Origin: Lineus longissimus
Taxonomy: Eukaryota > Nemertea > Pilidiophora > Heteronemertea > Lineidae
Assembly (NCBI RefSeq): GCF_910592395.1
Contig: NC_088310.1
Span: 12,157,501-12,221,500 of the forward strand
Direction of reading: 5' to 3'
DNA length: 64,000 bases
The notes beneath the pieces are model-generated. The model was not told the origin of the DNA. It made no database searches and saw nothing but the letters and a program-made list of their open reading frames with translations. Shown one piece after another: positions 39,780 through 52,510 of the stretch (the stretch's first letter is position 1; every line of letters begins with the position of its first letter). A program made the translations under genes and the position numbers.

Positions 39780-42640
39780 GTCCCATCAAATAGGCCTTCT
39801 CCATATTTTGTAACTTTGCTGGGGGAGGGGGGGTAATGTCATGCGATTGAACTTGAAGAACAGTTAGAGAATATATTGTACGACCAACGTTTATGCCTAC
39901 TTTTTACATTATCTCGGGCGATGAAAATGAACCATTTCCTGTTTATAAGACCTTGCAGATCAGTAAGCTAGACACAGCCTGATAAACATGAGGACAACAG
40001 GGCCTGCAATGAGGCTCCATTCTGAAATTTGCGTTTTACCTGTGATGCTTGTGCGAGATTTCGTTTTAACCGCTGATCCACACACCTTCTTGAAGCAGCC
40101 TCCAGCGTTTAAGTCGTCAGTTCGACTATATCATTATCAAAAGTGCATCAAACAATTTATACAACACAGAAAACCCCATGCAATCCAAATATAGCCATTT
40201 ATGTGTTTGACAACTGGATTACCTAATCAGGCTAGCAACTTGCTTGTTAGAGCCAGGCGATGGGTTCACCACAAGCTGTGGTGTAGAATCAGACTATTGT
40301 CCTACTTGGGAGGACAAATATCCATTAATCCTATTACAATTGATGTAGGCCTATATGTCTGCTTTTCATTGACATTTTAAATGTTCAAGTATGAAAGCAT
40401 ACTTTTGCCAATTATAAATTTAGTTATTGATACTAGTTGTTATATTTGTTTAAGAAGTCAGATCTCACATTAAAAAGTTTTATTTGAGCTATGCGGAAGT
40501 GAGAAAACTAAATCAATCTCAAAAACAACATAGACCCCAACAAATAGTCCAATTTAGGTTTTATAGACAATTTAGGCAAATTTATAAAACTTTAATTATT
40601 TTTTTTCAAATTTGATTATTTTTACAGAAAATTGTGTCAAATGTATCAATTTATACTACACTTTACACTGTCATTATTTTTATAATTTAAAGCTACGACA
40701 TACCTTATAATAAGATATGGTAATACCTTATAATAAGATAAGGTAATACAGACAATTTTTAGTATGAAATCCAACATCAGCCTGATCTATGTCAGTAAAC
40801 CCGCTGCCTGACTCCACTTAGAAACCAAGGCTGTTAGTTTGCTGTATCTCTGGACTGAGTGCTTCAATTTTGATCAAACTCGGAGCTTTATATCCAGTCT
40901 CTGAGGTTTGTACATGCCATGCAATCAATAAAGCAGGAATAGTGGCGCTCCATCATCATCTTGCTCTAAATGTGCTTTTGAAGATGGCTGCTAACAGATC
41001 TGAGCTGTGAACTCATGACGATGTTTCACCAGCTGAACCTCTGGTGGTTAGTGTTAATGAAGTTTTCTAAAATCAATGATATCGATGAAATGATCGTAGA
41101 AAGGCAACTTTTCCTCTTTGTATTGACCAAAATCTTTATTTTTGCGAAAGAAACTGTAAAGATCCATTAAGAATATGAAAATAATGACATAAATGCTTTA
41201 ACAGATTCCAGTTTGCTTGGATTAAGTCAACATCCCCTGTTACAGATCTGTCACACTAATGCCAGTATTATACGTATGCAAGACCAATGTTTGTGTCGAG
41301 TTTACATTCGTGATTATTGTAACAGATATGTAAACAGATCAGTCGAACCACAGTGGTCTGTCATTGAAAGAAGCAAGATGATGTCAACACCACGATAAAC
41401 AAATTGTTAACCTGAACCACAATTTTAGGTGTCTAGGTTAACATAATGTTAACATATCTGTTACACTGACACCTAACACAGTGTGTAAGCTGAGTTGTGA
41501 ACTCATCGAATATAAGACAATGTATAGGTATTCTTTTACATCAATTTTGGGATAATCACAGATCCCCAGGGTACGGGATATGCCATACATATTTAAACGA
41601 GGAAGTTGATTGCCTATCCAGGTCTGTTGAGTGGACCACCTTTGGATTTTGGGTGTACAGGTATTTCTGACTGGCTTCATTATTGGTTGGGAGGAGCCAA
41701 CTCTGAGCCCCGAGGTTGTGTTAAAGATATTTATCCTTGGTTGAATAATATTGCATAATATTACGAGGGGAAGATGACTCCCAAGACATATCCCGAAGCA
41801 GTACTTTTGTTGGAGATTACCCTCTTGCAAGGGAAGAATAGCTATACATATTCAAAGGTCTTTATAAAGCAACCATTGGTGAGAATATTGAGTCAGTTTT
41901 GCATTTTACTTGGAATCTCATGACAGGCTAGCAACTGCGGCAGAGTGGAAGGTGCCAATGGTCCTCTAAGGCCGATTGTTTGGTGAATTGGTGATGATCA
42001 CTTTGGGACACAGAATTTGGCACCATTGAGGGAAGCGGCCTATATCTGACATTTGAATAGACATTTCGAGCGTGTATTTGGGCTCCAGAGAGTTAGTCAC
42101 CCATCAATGTTTAACTGTTCATCTTCCTTCATGTTTACCTTTCATTGTGATGAGGCAATAAACTCTGTCAACAAGCAAAACACTCAATCTGTGTTTAATT
42201 GGGCGTGCATAAGCAGTTACTGGTCTAAAGATACTCTGCTGAGTTTCTAGCAATCTCATGCACCTTTCTGTCCCCCAAGAAGTTTAGTGTTGTGTTTTTC
42301 AACGAGAAATGAAACTAAATCAAAATCTTTCTCACAACAGTAAACCCACTGGTTCTGCGCTAAGAACAATTAATGATACGGAACTGATTGCAGGAGTAGA
42401 TTCAAAATAACCTCCCGGGGGACAATCATAACTAATTACAATGATTCGGTACTTTGTGCCACTTTCAGTCGCATCAGAAATCGGCCTTGCAATATTTCTG
42501 TTTGTATTATAACGGGTACATCCCCTTTGTCTTTGCCTCTTGAGTTGCTTGACTTGCTAGACAGGCGTAAAACAGTATCAACAGAAATTTGGACCAGGTG
42601 GTAGGGATTAAGTTTGATTGTTTCTAGAGACGCAGCACAT
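39780..42640. other. No recognisable gene, 2.9 kb
   Basis: AT-rich with only short frames (39988-40194 + and 41438-41830 - are the longest) that match nothing. It contains a duplicated palindrome, TACCTTATAATAAGATA(A/T), at 40701-40740. A word related to 44.33 and 47.28 kb (ACATATCTGTTACACTGACA) lies at 41452-41471. Confidence 0.35.
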
Positions 42641-42649
42641 ATTACATTT

Positions 42650-44030
42650 TCTGTTGCAGCGCGACACTAATCGGTAAACTTGTCATATAGTAGGCCTACT
42701 AAATGTGGGAATATAGCCAATTGAAATTACTTGCAATTGGAGAGGCAATCACAACCTGATCTTCCTCATCTGTAAGATGCGACACTAACATGACTAATGA
42801 GAGACCGTCGCAACATAACGCGGTCAGATAATATAACTGATTGTTCCCAGTAGAGAGAGTCGCATCCCGGCTTTCCATGTGAGATGTGACAATAATAAGA
42901 AACTATCGCAGCACAGCGCTGACTTAAAGAGTTTGAATAATTGCGGACCTTTCCTGGAGAGACCATCACGTACCATGCTTCTAAGTCAGTTGAGATGGAA
43001 TAGTAGATGACTGTCGCATAATAGCGTTGGACTTAAAGGCATGTAAGGTGCAGGGCTAATAACCGATTCTTCCTTGAAATACGGTCACATCCCCGTCTAA
43101 CCTTGTATGTTAAGATGTGACACTAATCCGAGATGTCGCAGCATAACGAACGCCTAACATGCCTGAATGTGTGGGAATATACTGTTGAATGATTCTAGAG
43201 AGAGAGTCAGACACCGTCTTTTCATGCTTATTACAACGTGACATTAATAGTAGGCTTTCGCAGTATAACACAGATCTAAGGCGTGGGAATTTAAGCTGAT
43301 TGTTCTTTAAGCGACATTCTGTCTTTCCATGTCGGCTAATATGTGATAGTAATAGGAAGCTTCCTTGTATGACTTAAGCCTAAATGGTGGTTATAGTTGT
43401 TGATTTTTTATGTGAAAACATCACTTAATCCCTGTCGTTCCCAGTCTGTGGACACCGAGACTAGAGTGTCAAAGTATAATGTATTATCTTTAAATAAGTA
43501 ACGTGGAGAATGCGACAATCACATCGTGCGTTTCATATGCGATTTGATGTTTGGGCACTGAAACGAGACAGTCATATTGTCATAGCTCAACGGAGGAACC
43601 TCGTGGTTAAAAGTTCTTTTTGATTGTCCGAGGGATACAACCAACACGGCCCGTAAATGCTTACACGTGACAGTCACAACATGACGCATGCGGAATTTGC
43701 TCTTGCTAATCAGTCACAAACCGTCATTTTTTGTATGTTATGTTGAGACACGGCTCCAAACTGGAGACTATCGAAAGGGCAGAGTATTTATGCTGGGGTG
43801 GCCATCGAGAGGCAGTTCCACTGTGCCTTATATACATGCTGAGATGTGACACGGCCACTGGCATAATACAGTTAGCGCGTAAGATAGGTTAAATAAGTGC
43901 TGGAGATTACTAGTATTGCTGAAACTTTCTGTGAGACAGTGACATACCTAGCTGTCTTGGATGTTGAATCGAGTCACGGACATGACTGGCTGGAGGCAGT
44001 AATAGCATAGAGTAGGACCAATATAAGTAC
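42650..44030 (+). repeat. Degenerate ~105-122-bp satellite array
   Basis: At least seven diverged tandem units can be followed by the word GA(C/T)A(C/A/T/G)TAA near 42663, 42781, 42888, 42998, 43119, 43240 and 43345 (spacing 105-121 bp). In most units a fixed order is kept: GTCTTTCCATG-like, then GATGTGACACTAAT-like, then (G/T)TCGCAGCATAACG-like, then GTGGGAATAT and GATTGTTCC. Weaker copies may continue to ~44.0 kb (GAGATGTGACACGG at 43843). There is no coding potential. Confidence 0.7.
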
Positions 44031-44698
44031 ACTCAAGAATCATTGGTTAGCACATTATTTTCCTACTGCAAGGTGAGGCAGTCGTCAGGATCTCTAACAT
44101 TGAAGTTCAACATGCTGTTGATATAGGTTAATACCTTAAATGTCCCATTTTCATAGAAATTGTATTCAAAGGATTTCCAAGATATGCACGATGTGTTCAA
44201 TCATCTTGACACACAAGGCAGGCCATTCTGGCAACAGTAACTGTTGACATTATATAAATACTGCCCGCCACGGAGGGTAAAATGCTGAATGTCGCCCCGC
44301 CGGGATGCAACGTCTCCCGAGGCTACCCGGTGTTAGGTGTTAGTGTAACAGATTTTTCGCAGATATGTTATACTAATTATAAACGAAGTGGCTATCTACA
44401 CAGCAGACTGCTGTGTACGCAGGAACAAGTTGGTTGCATACACAGCAGAGGCGAATTAACATAACCGCGTCATCAATGACGTCAGCTGGAGAAAAAAATG
44501 GCGGTGGCGGTGGCGGTGGAAGAACTCCCCCGCTTCCCTTCAAGTTGGGGCCAATTCTACATATGGCTATGACCCCCAAGTAAATCTAAGGCGTATGGAG
44601 CCCCGTTTTTTGGATGGCATGTGTGCCATATGACCAAAACAGTTTTCTCCAGCCAGCGAAGTCTGCTGTATCTAGACAATGCGCGTGTCTGTACATTA

Positions 44699-45541
44699 GG
44701 TGATTTCAAAGTCAGTTTCTAGATTTAGTTTTAAAACTAAATGGAACACTAAAACCCTTGATTAAACCAGCATTGAAATGAAGTGGGTTTTAGTTTCATC
44801 CTATTTCAAAGTTGGTGTTTGTTGGTTTTAGCATTATGTCCGGTTTTAGCTTAAAACTAAGGGATGGTTTTAGTGTCAAAAACTAACACCGGGACTAAAA
44901 CTAAAACTCTCAACAACACCTGAAATGAAATCAGTTCTGGTGTTAGTTTTGACACTCAGTTTTAGCATCATCCTATTTCAAATAAGGTTTTAGTTTCACA
45001 CTGAAACCAATTGGAACACCAAGGTCTGATCTTAATCCCAGCTCGGTGTTATATTTGGAAGATTTGTAGTACATGTTGTATTACTAATAAAACTAACACC
45101 TTAGGCATTAACACCGAGTGGATTTCAAAGTTGGTGTTGGTGTTAAGAAAAAAAAAATCATGTTGTTCGTACCATTTCAAGAAGTAGTTGCTGGTATTTT
45201 GAACGCTGATGGGAATGATGATGGATGTGAAAGAAGACGACCAAATTTATATAGATCGGAAGCGGTTACAATAGGGAAACAACAGTAACAACGACAACAA
45301 CATGCATGTTTGGTTTTTCCAAGGTTTTATCACTGTCCATCTTGGTGTTAGTTTTACCTGCAGAATAAAACCTCTTCTTAGTTTCAGCCCAGGTTTTAGG
45401 TGTTTAGATAAAACCAGGTGTTGGTGTTAAACTAAAACCTCGAATTAGTCTTATCCAGACATAGGTTTTTAGGGGTAGAAATTAAGAATAAAACTGACAC
45501 TAACACCCAACACTAAAACCAAAACCAACTTAGAAATCACC
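44699..45541. mobile_element. Inverted-repeat element rich in GGTTTTAGT words
   Basis: The left end GGTGATTTCAAAGTCAGTTT is mirrored at the right, where the reverse complement from 45541 reads GGTGATTTCTAAGTTGGTTT. CATTA (44694-44698) and CATTG (45542-45546) flank it and may be a 5-bp target duplication with one change. The interior is full of GGTTTTAGT / ACTAAAACC words in both orientations, plus GGTGTTAGT, so it can fold on itself extensively. No coding sequence. Superfamily undetermined. Confidence 0.65.
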
Positions 45542-45546
45542 CATTG

Positions 45547-46478
45547 TATACACAGCATGTTGTGTATTCAAGAGAAAATGTTGCTAGGATTCACAGCAGG
45601 TAGCATAAAATCGGATGCGGGGCTTTATAATGAGCCTAATGAATATTAATATAAAACGCAATGAACATAAAAGTACTGTATGTTGCATACAAAGCATGCT
45701 GTGTACATATCCTCTTCCAATTATAAATACTAGCATATACCCATGGAGCGGGCAAAGTTGAAATGTAATATACATTAGTTAAATGGGCACGATGATTGAA
45801 CTACATTAAATTTCTAACGTTACTGAAGTTTTATTAAAGGTTAAACACGAAATGAACTGCATTTAGGGACTTATTGCTGCTATCTATATGCAACCCCCAA
45901 TAGATTGATTGGAGTACGCTATTTTGCACAATGCATTGAGACCAGTGACAGCAGGTCCTGTTCCAAATAAGGGCCTCACATATTAGGCATATCACCTATT
46001 TTAAAATACCTTGGTACCGTAAAGTCAACTTTTAAATGGAAAATGCATAAGCCTCGTTCTGAGAGTGGAGTGTTTTGGACACGCAACCAAGATGCTCTAC
46101 CAAAGTTCCCTCGGGCTGCACTAAAATGTGGAAACCATGCACACGTCACGTCAAAGGAATTTCACCTCACTTCAGAAGTTTGAGGCTCTCAAAACACTGC
46201 TTCAAACACAAATCAGTCAAGGAAGCATCAACCACCCTAAGTTTTTTAATGAGCACTACACATATTTGCCGAGAAAAACGCTCCAAATAGCCCATTTGCG
46301 CGGATTTTAGCATCACTTGAGCGAGCCGATGCGGACTTCCTATGCGCGCTAACATTATGTAAACAACGGCGCTACCGGCGCTCCGGCCGGGCCGGCGATG
46401 GATGGAATTTGCCAAATTCGCACGTATTCAAGTTATTTTCGTTGCCTATCTTTTTAAGTTTGAGGTATTTTAGAATAG
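45547..46478. other. No recognisable gene
   Basis: Frames at 45584-45775 (-), 46075-46290 (+) and 46167-46415 (-) are short and unrecognised. Words such as CACAGCATG(T/C)TGTGTA recur at 45551 and 45694; a related CACAGCAGACTGCTGTGTA word lies at 44399. Confidence 0.35.
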
Positions 46479-46645
46479 AAATTGAACCCTCGGCTTCGGA
46501 CCTTGGTTGAGTTACCAAGACACTCTCGGGTGGAGCTAAAATTTCGTCCAAACCCTCGCCTGTCGGCCGGGTTTGGACTGTATTTTAGCTCCACCCTCGA
46601 GTGTCTTGGTAACTAAACCAAGGTCCTCCGCCTCGGGTTCAATTC
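46479..46645. repeat. Hairpin MITE, ~167 bp
   Basis: An almost complete palindrome. The left arm AATTGAACCCTCGGCTTCGG, then ACCTTGGTTGAGTTACCAAG, then GTGGAGCTAAAAT is mirrored by ATTTTAGCTCCACC, CTTGGTAACTAAACCAAGGT and CCTCGGGTTCAATT. The loop is near GCCTGTCGGCCGG. Such hairpins are typical of foldback MITEs. Confidence 0.8.
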
Positions 46646-46649
46646 CTTA

Positions 46650-48530
46650 ACCCACTCCCGTACCCAATGCCACTGTCGGACCAAAGCCAGGCGCATGGAG
46701 AGATGCAGAACGCAATTCAAACTGACAACATCAATCAGTAAAGAATAAATCAAAGAGCAAGCGCTGGCCACTGTACATATATTTTGTCCATCCTGGCATA
46801 ACTGTTTATTGATACCCTGACTGCATGTTCCGGTAGGCCACCCTGCAGAATTTGCCTTATCACTCCGGTTAGTGTTTCTCGAATAGAACTAAAATAGAAC
46901 AGGCTAATCATTAATCTCCCTGCTAATACCCTGCACCATGGACCAGGTTGTATAGCACTACATACGTGCTGGAAGCTAATATTGATGTGTTAGGGAGAAT
47001 ATGCGTGAAGTTTGTGTATGCTTTTGAGAATGAGCGGAGCTCTCCAGTCGACGTGCTCTCTGAAAAGTTGTTATTTATTCCAAAACCACGAAGATATTCG
47101 ACGTATGACACCCTCAGTGACACTCTTACTTATGATCCACACCTACGAAGCCAAAAGTTGCAAGAATTCGACGCATTTCCGAGGCCCAATTTTGAAACAA
47201 AAATCGCCTCCTATTTAGCGGCCACAACGCGCATTATAGTATAGATGAACTGACTTGTGTTACATGTGTTTTTGTGTTGTTGTTAGTGTAACTGATATGT
47301 TGAGAAATCTCAACATATCTGTAAGCCTCACATCACAGCTTTATATAATGTACACCATTCCCAAAGTAAAATATTTGGAGAACATTTCATAGACCGCCTA
47401 TGAAAAGAAAATCGTAAAATAGCATGGTCAAGTTAGAGCGTTTACGTCGTCAGTCGTTGGACCAATCATTAACAATTGAACTATCCCCAACGTGACCCTG
47501 GGAAAATGATGTTATACCAGCAACATGCATCCTCAGTATATATACACTTGCCATACACATTTCAGTGAAATTCTCTTGAGTTCAGCAAATGCATGCGCAG
47601 TTCATTTTTTGCAGACACCTTCTAGTCGTGCTGGTGTTGAAACCGTGAATAGTATCAGGCCGTATCAGTGTAATGTGTTGTATTTTGAATGTCAATCATA
47701 TTAGAAAGGTAATCAGGTTGTCTTGGCTGTGGTCACATTGGGAGTCAAATAATGATATTTCACATAACAGTATTTCTTCTGTTGATTAAGTGTGGCTGTG
47801 ATGTTGCTCTTTTGATCTGTCCATCCAATCATTCATACTTAGTAGTTTAATAGTTTTTTTAACTAAGGCCGAAACTTCCCTTTTAAAATGTCGAACCCGT
47901 ACGTAACAGGAAAATAAGATAATTTTACCCAAATGGCCGGTGTATAACTATTATAACCTGTTAGAGTACAATAAGGCTCGACACATTAACGAGGGAGACA
48001 TTTTCGCCTTCAACACCGATGGCGATTCATTGATACTTTTCACAAATTTGGTGTAAATCAAGCTCTTATATGTTACTAAAAACCTACATTTGCGACTTTA
48101 ATTGCGCCATTGAAAACAAATTAAGTTGTCAGTTGGACAATCCAATCAACGGCTTAGAAAGATATTCAATGAGCTCTGTAGAATAAACTTTCCATTGAAA
48201 AATTCTTTTCTGCATTTTACCTCGTTGACGTGGGAAAAAAACGGGCGAATTTACACATAGAAAAAGGCAGAACATTTAAAATCGTGACTTTGAAGCGAAG
48301 TATGGTTAGCGAAGTAATGGATGACATCAGAATGACATTGCAACTGACATCAGCAAACACCGACTGCTTTCCAGAATGAGAGACATTATCAAATTAAACC
48401 TAGCGAGCCTTGTGTGTCAATATATTAGAACACACTAGTACTGGGAGTTCTGAACCAATCTGCATTTTAAACTGTGTAGTCTTCTACATGCATAGAAAGA
48501 TGTGTTTCTTTGACCACCGGTGCATTCAAG
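46650..48530. other. No recognisable gene, 1.9 kb
   Basis: A 98-codon frame (46948-47244 +; first codon is ATG) is the best open frame but matches nothing I know. A small palindrome, ATATGTTGAGAAATCTCAAC followed by ATAT, is at 47297-47320, beside a GTTAGTGTAACTGAT word related to the one at 44.34 kb. Confidence 0.3.
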
Positions 48531-48534
48531 GCAA

Positions 48535-49284
48535 TTACCTTAAAGCCCGGTCCACACTAGCCAACATGAACCAACAAATGTTGGCCAACATCGTGTTGGG
48601 CCTTGTTGCAGAGGCATGTTTGCTATTGTTTGCCAGTGTGGACGGGTCCAAAAACAAGTGAAAACATCAGCCAACTTGTTGGCCAATGTTGGCCTATATT
48701 AGGCCATGCTACTTCTGAACAACATGTTGGTTGGTGTTGGGCAATCAGCAGCCAATCAGGGAACAGATTTGGATCATGTGATGGAGCTACTGGGACAAAA
48801 TGGCAGCCTCAATGAAAGATAGAGAATGGCATTTCAAGAAATTGAACACTTAATTTCGGAATACGAAAAGCTTCATCCATCCGCAGGAAATTCTTGAGGC
48901 TTTTGAAGTCTGACGCCATAACTCTTGAAGGAGGCAGTGATAGGCCCCATGCATGCTTTTTCCACAAGTATGGCTTTTGTCAGTTGCGGCGGCGACGGGG
49001 GTTAATCACAACTGAAAGAATTGCTGCTGAAGCACCTAGGCATGCTTTCTTCCTGTGGTTCTCCATTGTTTTAAAGAAAAAATGAAGAGAAATGACTGAT
49101 TTTCCCTCCAAATTGCCCTCAAATTCATGCCAAACACGGCCAAACTTAGTCAAACTTGTTTGGCAATGTTTGCCTGTGTTTGATAGTGTGGACGGGTCCC
49201 CAAACATTCGCCAACATGATGTTGGCTGATGTTGGCCAACAATTGTTGGCGAATGTTTGCTAGTGTAGACCAGGCTTAAGTTAC
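48535..49284. mobile_element. TIR element, Harbinger/hAT-like MITE
   Basis: The left tip CTTAAAGCCCGGTCCACACT (48539) is mirrored by the right tip, whose reverse complement from 49280 reads CTTAAGCCTGGTCTACACTA. TTAC flanks both sides (48535-48538, 49281-49284). Subterminal zones are packed with TTGGCCAACAT-type palindromes in both halves, and a second GACCCGTCCACACT word lies inside the right arm. The ~740-bp interior has weak open frames and no clear transposase. Confidence 0.7.
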
Positions 49285-49289
49285 AGCAT

Positions 49290-52200
49290 TATTGTACCTC
49301 AATGTTTTCTTAACGAATCAGGGTTCCAGATGATCATTGCCTCAGATTGTTGGCTTTAATGTGCTAACGAATGATTGTTGGGTGTGTCAATTGGAGCTCG
49401 GTTTAAGTTTTAAAAACGGGTAATATTTTTATGTTCCTAGATGTATCAGAATATTACGTATCGAATCCCGGGCCACGACTGTAAACCTACTCTGCGGTTC
49501 CAAAAGGTCGTTGCCTCATTGTAAAGAAGCAGAGCAGACATATCATGCATTTTATATGAAACCATCTTTGCTTCACTTTTGAGCTGCATGTGCTTAACAT
49601 CGTATGCAGCTAGAAGTTCCTAAAACATTGGGCCGAGAATGCTCAGAACGTACAGGGTTAATCAAAATAAACACTGCTGAAATATCTTTAATATAACCAA
49701 AATAAAAAAAAATCGATTCACATCTATATCATAATACTATAAGGCGGCTCGCTAAAGTGCCATTTGGGGGTCGTGTTTCGTCTCGAAATTTTGCACGTTT
49801 GCAGGTGATATGTTATCCTGATGCAACGTCATGTTTATTTTCGGAAATTTACTTCAGCGGAGCAGTAATGAGGGATTTTTAATCGGACACGGTCAATTCT
49901 CCTTACCACTCACGGAAGCCAAGCCATTGCTGTTTAGTTATGCAGGGGATTAATGAATCACCTGCACTCCCTGTGGGGTGACTAACACTACCTGTTGAAC
50001 GGCTGGCTGTAGGGGGATGATTGGAACAGCCTGTACACCTGTTGACCTGCTGAACCAAGGTTAATGTTATTTTCAATCCACGATTGTAGGTCACCTGATC
50101 TTCGAGATTTCGCGGGGAAAGAAATTGTAAACAAACGCATGTGTGCTGTTCAAATGTAAACAAAAATGTATTTTGATACTTTTGGTTGCTGGACTTTGGT
50201 TTTCCCGCAGTAAGGAGCTGGGGTCAAATTGGTGGTCTATTGTCCAAGGGTGCTGTGTTAGCCAGAGCTAGCCCTTGATTATGAAGGGATTTTCAAATGA
50301 AGGTTACCATGGTCTGTTTATGTGCTCACCACAGCTTTCAATACTTGATTGATGTATCTGAAGAGGCACTCTGAACTTGGCATGGCCTTATCAAGGAGCT
50401 GCTCACGGTGCTGAACTTCTAGCTTGCCTGTCGAGTAAGTGCCTTGCCCGAGACCTTGTTGCATGAAGGAGAAGCATGCATTTTAAAGTTATAGTAGTGA
50501 TAGTGCAATTGGTTCGAGCCATTTGGAGGCCGACATGTGAAGGCCTATCTGGGTACTTCTTCTTCTCCGTATAAAAAGGATATATATTGCTGACTAAGGA
50601 ACGAGGCATTGCCTCATCATCTCTATCGGACCAACTGATATACTTTTATATGCACGCATACAGCACGCCACAGCTAGGTCCGAGTTTGTGGACAAATGGT
50701 TGGTTTAATTTGTCTCTTCGATATGTCTCCTTTGATATTGCATTAGATTTCCATTGCAATTCAATCTATTCAAGGTATAGCCCATTGAACCTGCCTGCGC
50801 CACGGGTACAATGCTAGTTTAAATTTATTGCCTGTTTTTTTTAGTATTTCGCGCCTCGTTATGCTCTCGCAATTTTTCGGTTGAAGCGCACTTTCGTCAC
50901 TTTGCCACTAAGCGTAAGACAAGCAAGTCGCACTATTTTAATATGTTTTTGTTGACGTCCCGGTTTGGTGTTAAATTTACATGTATATCTAATTGCGGAC
51001 TGTTAGACTAATGTCAACGTTAGTGTTAATTAGTTTTAGGTTTATCGTTGAATTTATGATTATAATTGCTCATTTAACAGGTAAATTATCGGAGTTTGTG
51101 ATAAATGTTTGGAGAACCACGCCTAAAATCAAACATGCCAAAAATAGTTCTGTTAATAACTTATGATTTATATATATTTGGTGCAAATGTCGATTATTTT
51201 TACAGGTTTCAAATAAATCGCCATTCTCTATACAAAGCAACATCAGCTTTCTTCTGCGTCGAACCCCGGGCACAACGCATATGACAGGGTCATGAAAGTA
51301 AGCTGCGTGAGAGTAATCATATCTGCGCTTTCATTTTCCAACACAATAAATACAACCACTAAACCCCCTGTCAGCCAGATATGGAACTGAAAAAGACGAC
51401 TCCACATTAGCCTCAACCCACATAAAAAATAGTCGCCTGTGACCCATGTTGTTGAAAGGTGAAAGGACAAAAAGTTGTAAAATGTTTGAAAGTGTGGGTT
51501 TTTTTACCCCGGGACTAAGCATTGTTTGCCAAGCATTTCAACTTCCCTACCTTCCAAAAGATTAGTGAGACTTTTCCTACACTTCCCCACATTTGACGTT
51601 CATAGTGACACTTTCCTAAGACGGGAATAGGGAAGTGCTATTTACCCGTCGTTTGGTTTGGTTCGGATATTTCCGATGATTGCCGAAGCCATTGACCAGT
51701 GAGAGGGGGTTTTTTCATTAACATCAAACACGTGGCCTAGAAATCGCGTGTTTGGGTAAATGTAATTGAATCAAGTTTTTGCAGCGGGAACACGAATGTT
51801 GTCCCCCCTCACCACCCCTTCAAAATCGGCACCAGGATTTCACATGATGCCTAATTAAGATTTAATTGGGATCCGGATAACAATGAAACAGTTGAAGTTA
51901 CTCGCCCCCAATGCATGCAGTAATGCTATAATAAAGAGATCTCCCCTACCCCCCCCCCCTCCCCACCCCAGCACACGCCCTAACCCGGCCAATCGGCGGA
52001 ACTTTACCCTCTTATTCATGACCACATCTTGCGCAGAACAAATTCTTCCCGCCAAAAAAATTCTCGCCAAGCAGCCTGGTTTGCCATGGCACCGATAGTG
52101 GCGCTCCTCGGTTCAGAAGTTTCAATATGATAATGTATCAAGCCAAACGCCGGGTAAATAGACTTTCCCCTCTTGTTCTATCACAACCGGCACAGGAGCG

Positions 52201-52375
52201 ATAGACAAAGTCCAACGAAAATAATATGATGACATCATGAGCACAGAATGTGTTGCTGGGCATGAAACCGTCATTTTCGGCGTGGCCATCGATTTGTTTT
52301 GAGACGAAAAATTAACGATTTTTAGGCGTGGGCACTGACGTTTTTGGAACCCAAAACCGACATTTAAGGCGCGCG
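49290..52375. other. No recognisable gene, 3.1 kb
   Basis: The longest frame (49903-50163, -) is 86 codons with threonine/serine-rich C-terminus and no family match. A C-tract (CCCCCCCCCCTCCCC-like) lies at 51949-51967. A GGTTCGAGCC word at 50511 resembles a pol III B box but has no A box. Some short words near 51550 resemble the 39-kb repeat. Confidence 0.3.
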
Positions 52376-52510
52376 ACATACGGGGGAATCCCACTTACCT
52401 CATATCGGTGCAGAGCTTAAAAATTACTAACGCCGTCAAATTTATGACCAGGTATATGGGCTGTGTCAAATTAGATGGAACAGCACATTATGTCGTAAGC
52501 CTAATGCAGG

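Noticed and set aside
48894-49085. 63-codon open frame inside the 48.5-kb TIR element
   Set aside because: Short, no recognisable domain, and antisense frames of similar length overlap it.
50505-50525. GGTTCGAGCC resembling a tRNA/SINE B box
   Set aside because: No A box at the proper distance upstream and no cloverleaf pairing; probably chance.
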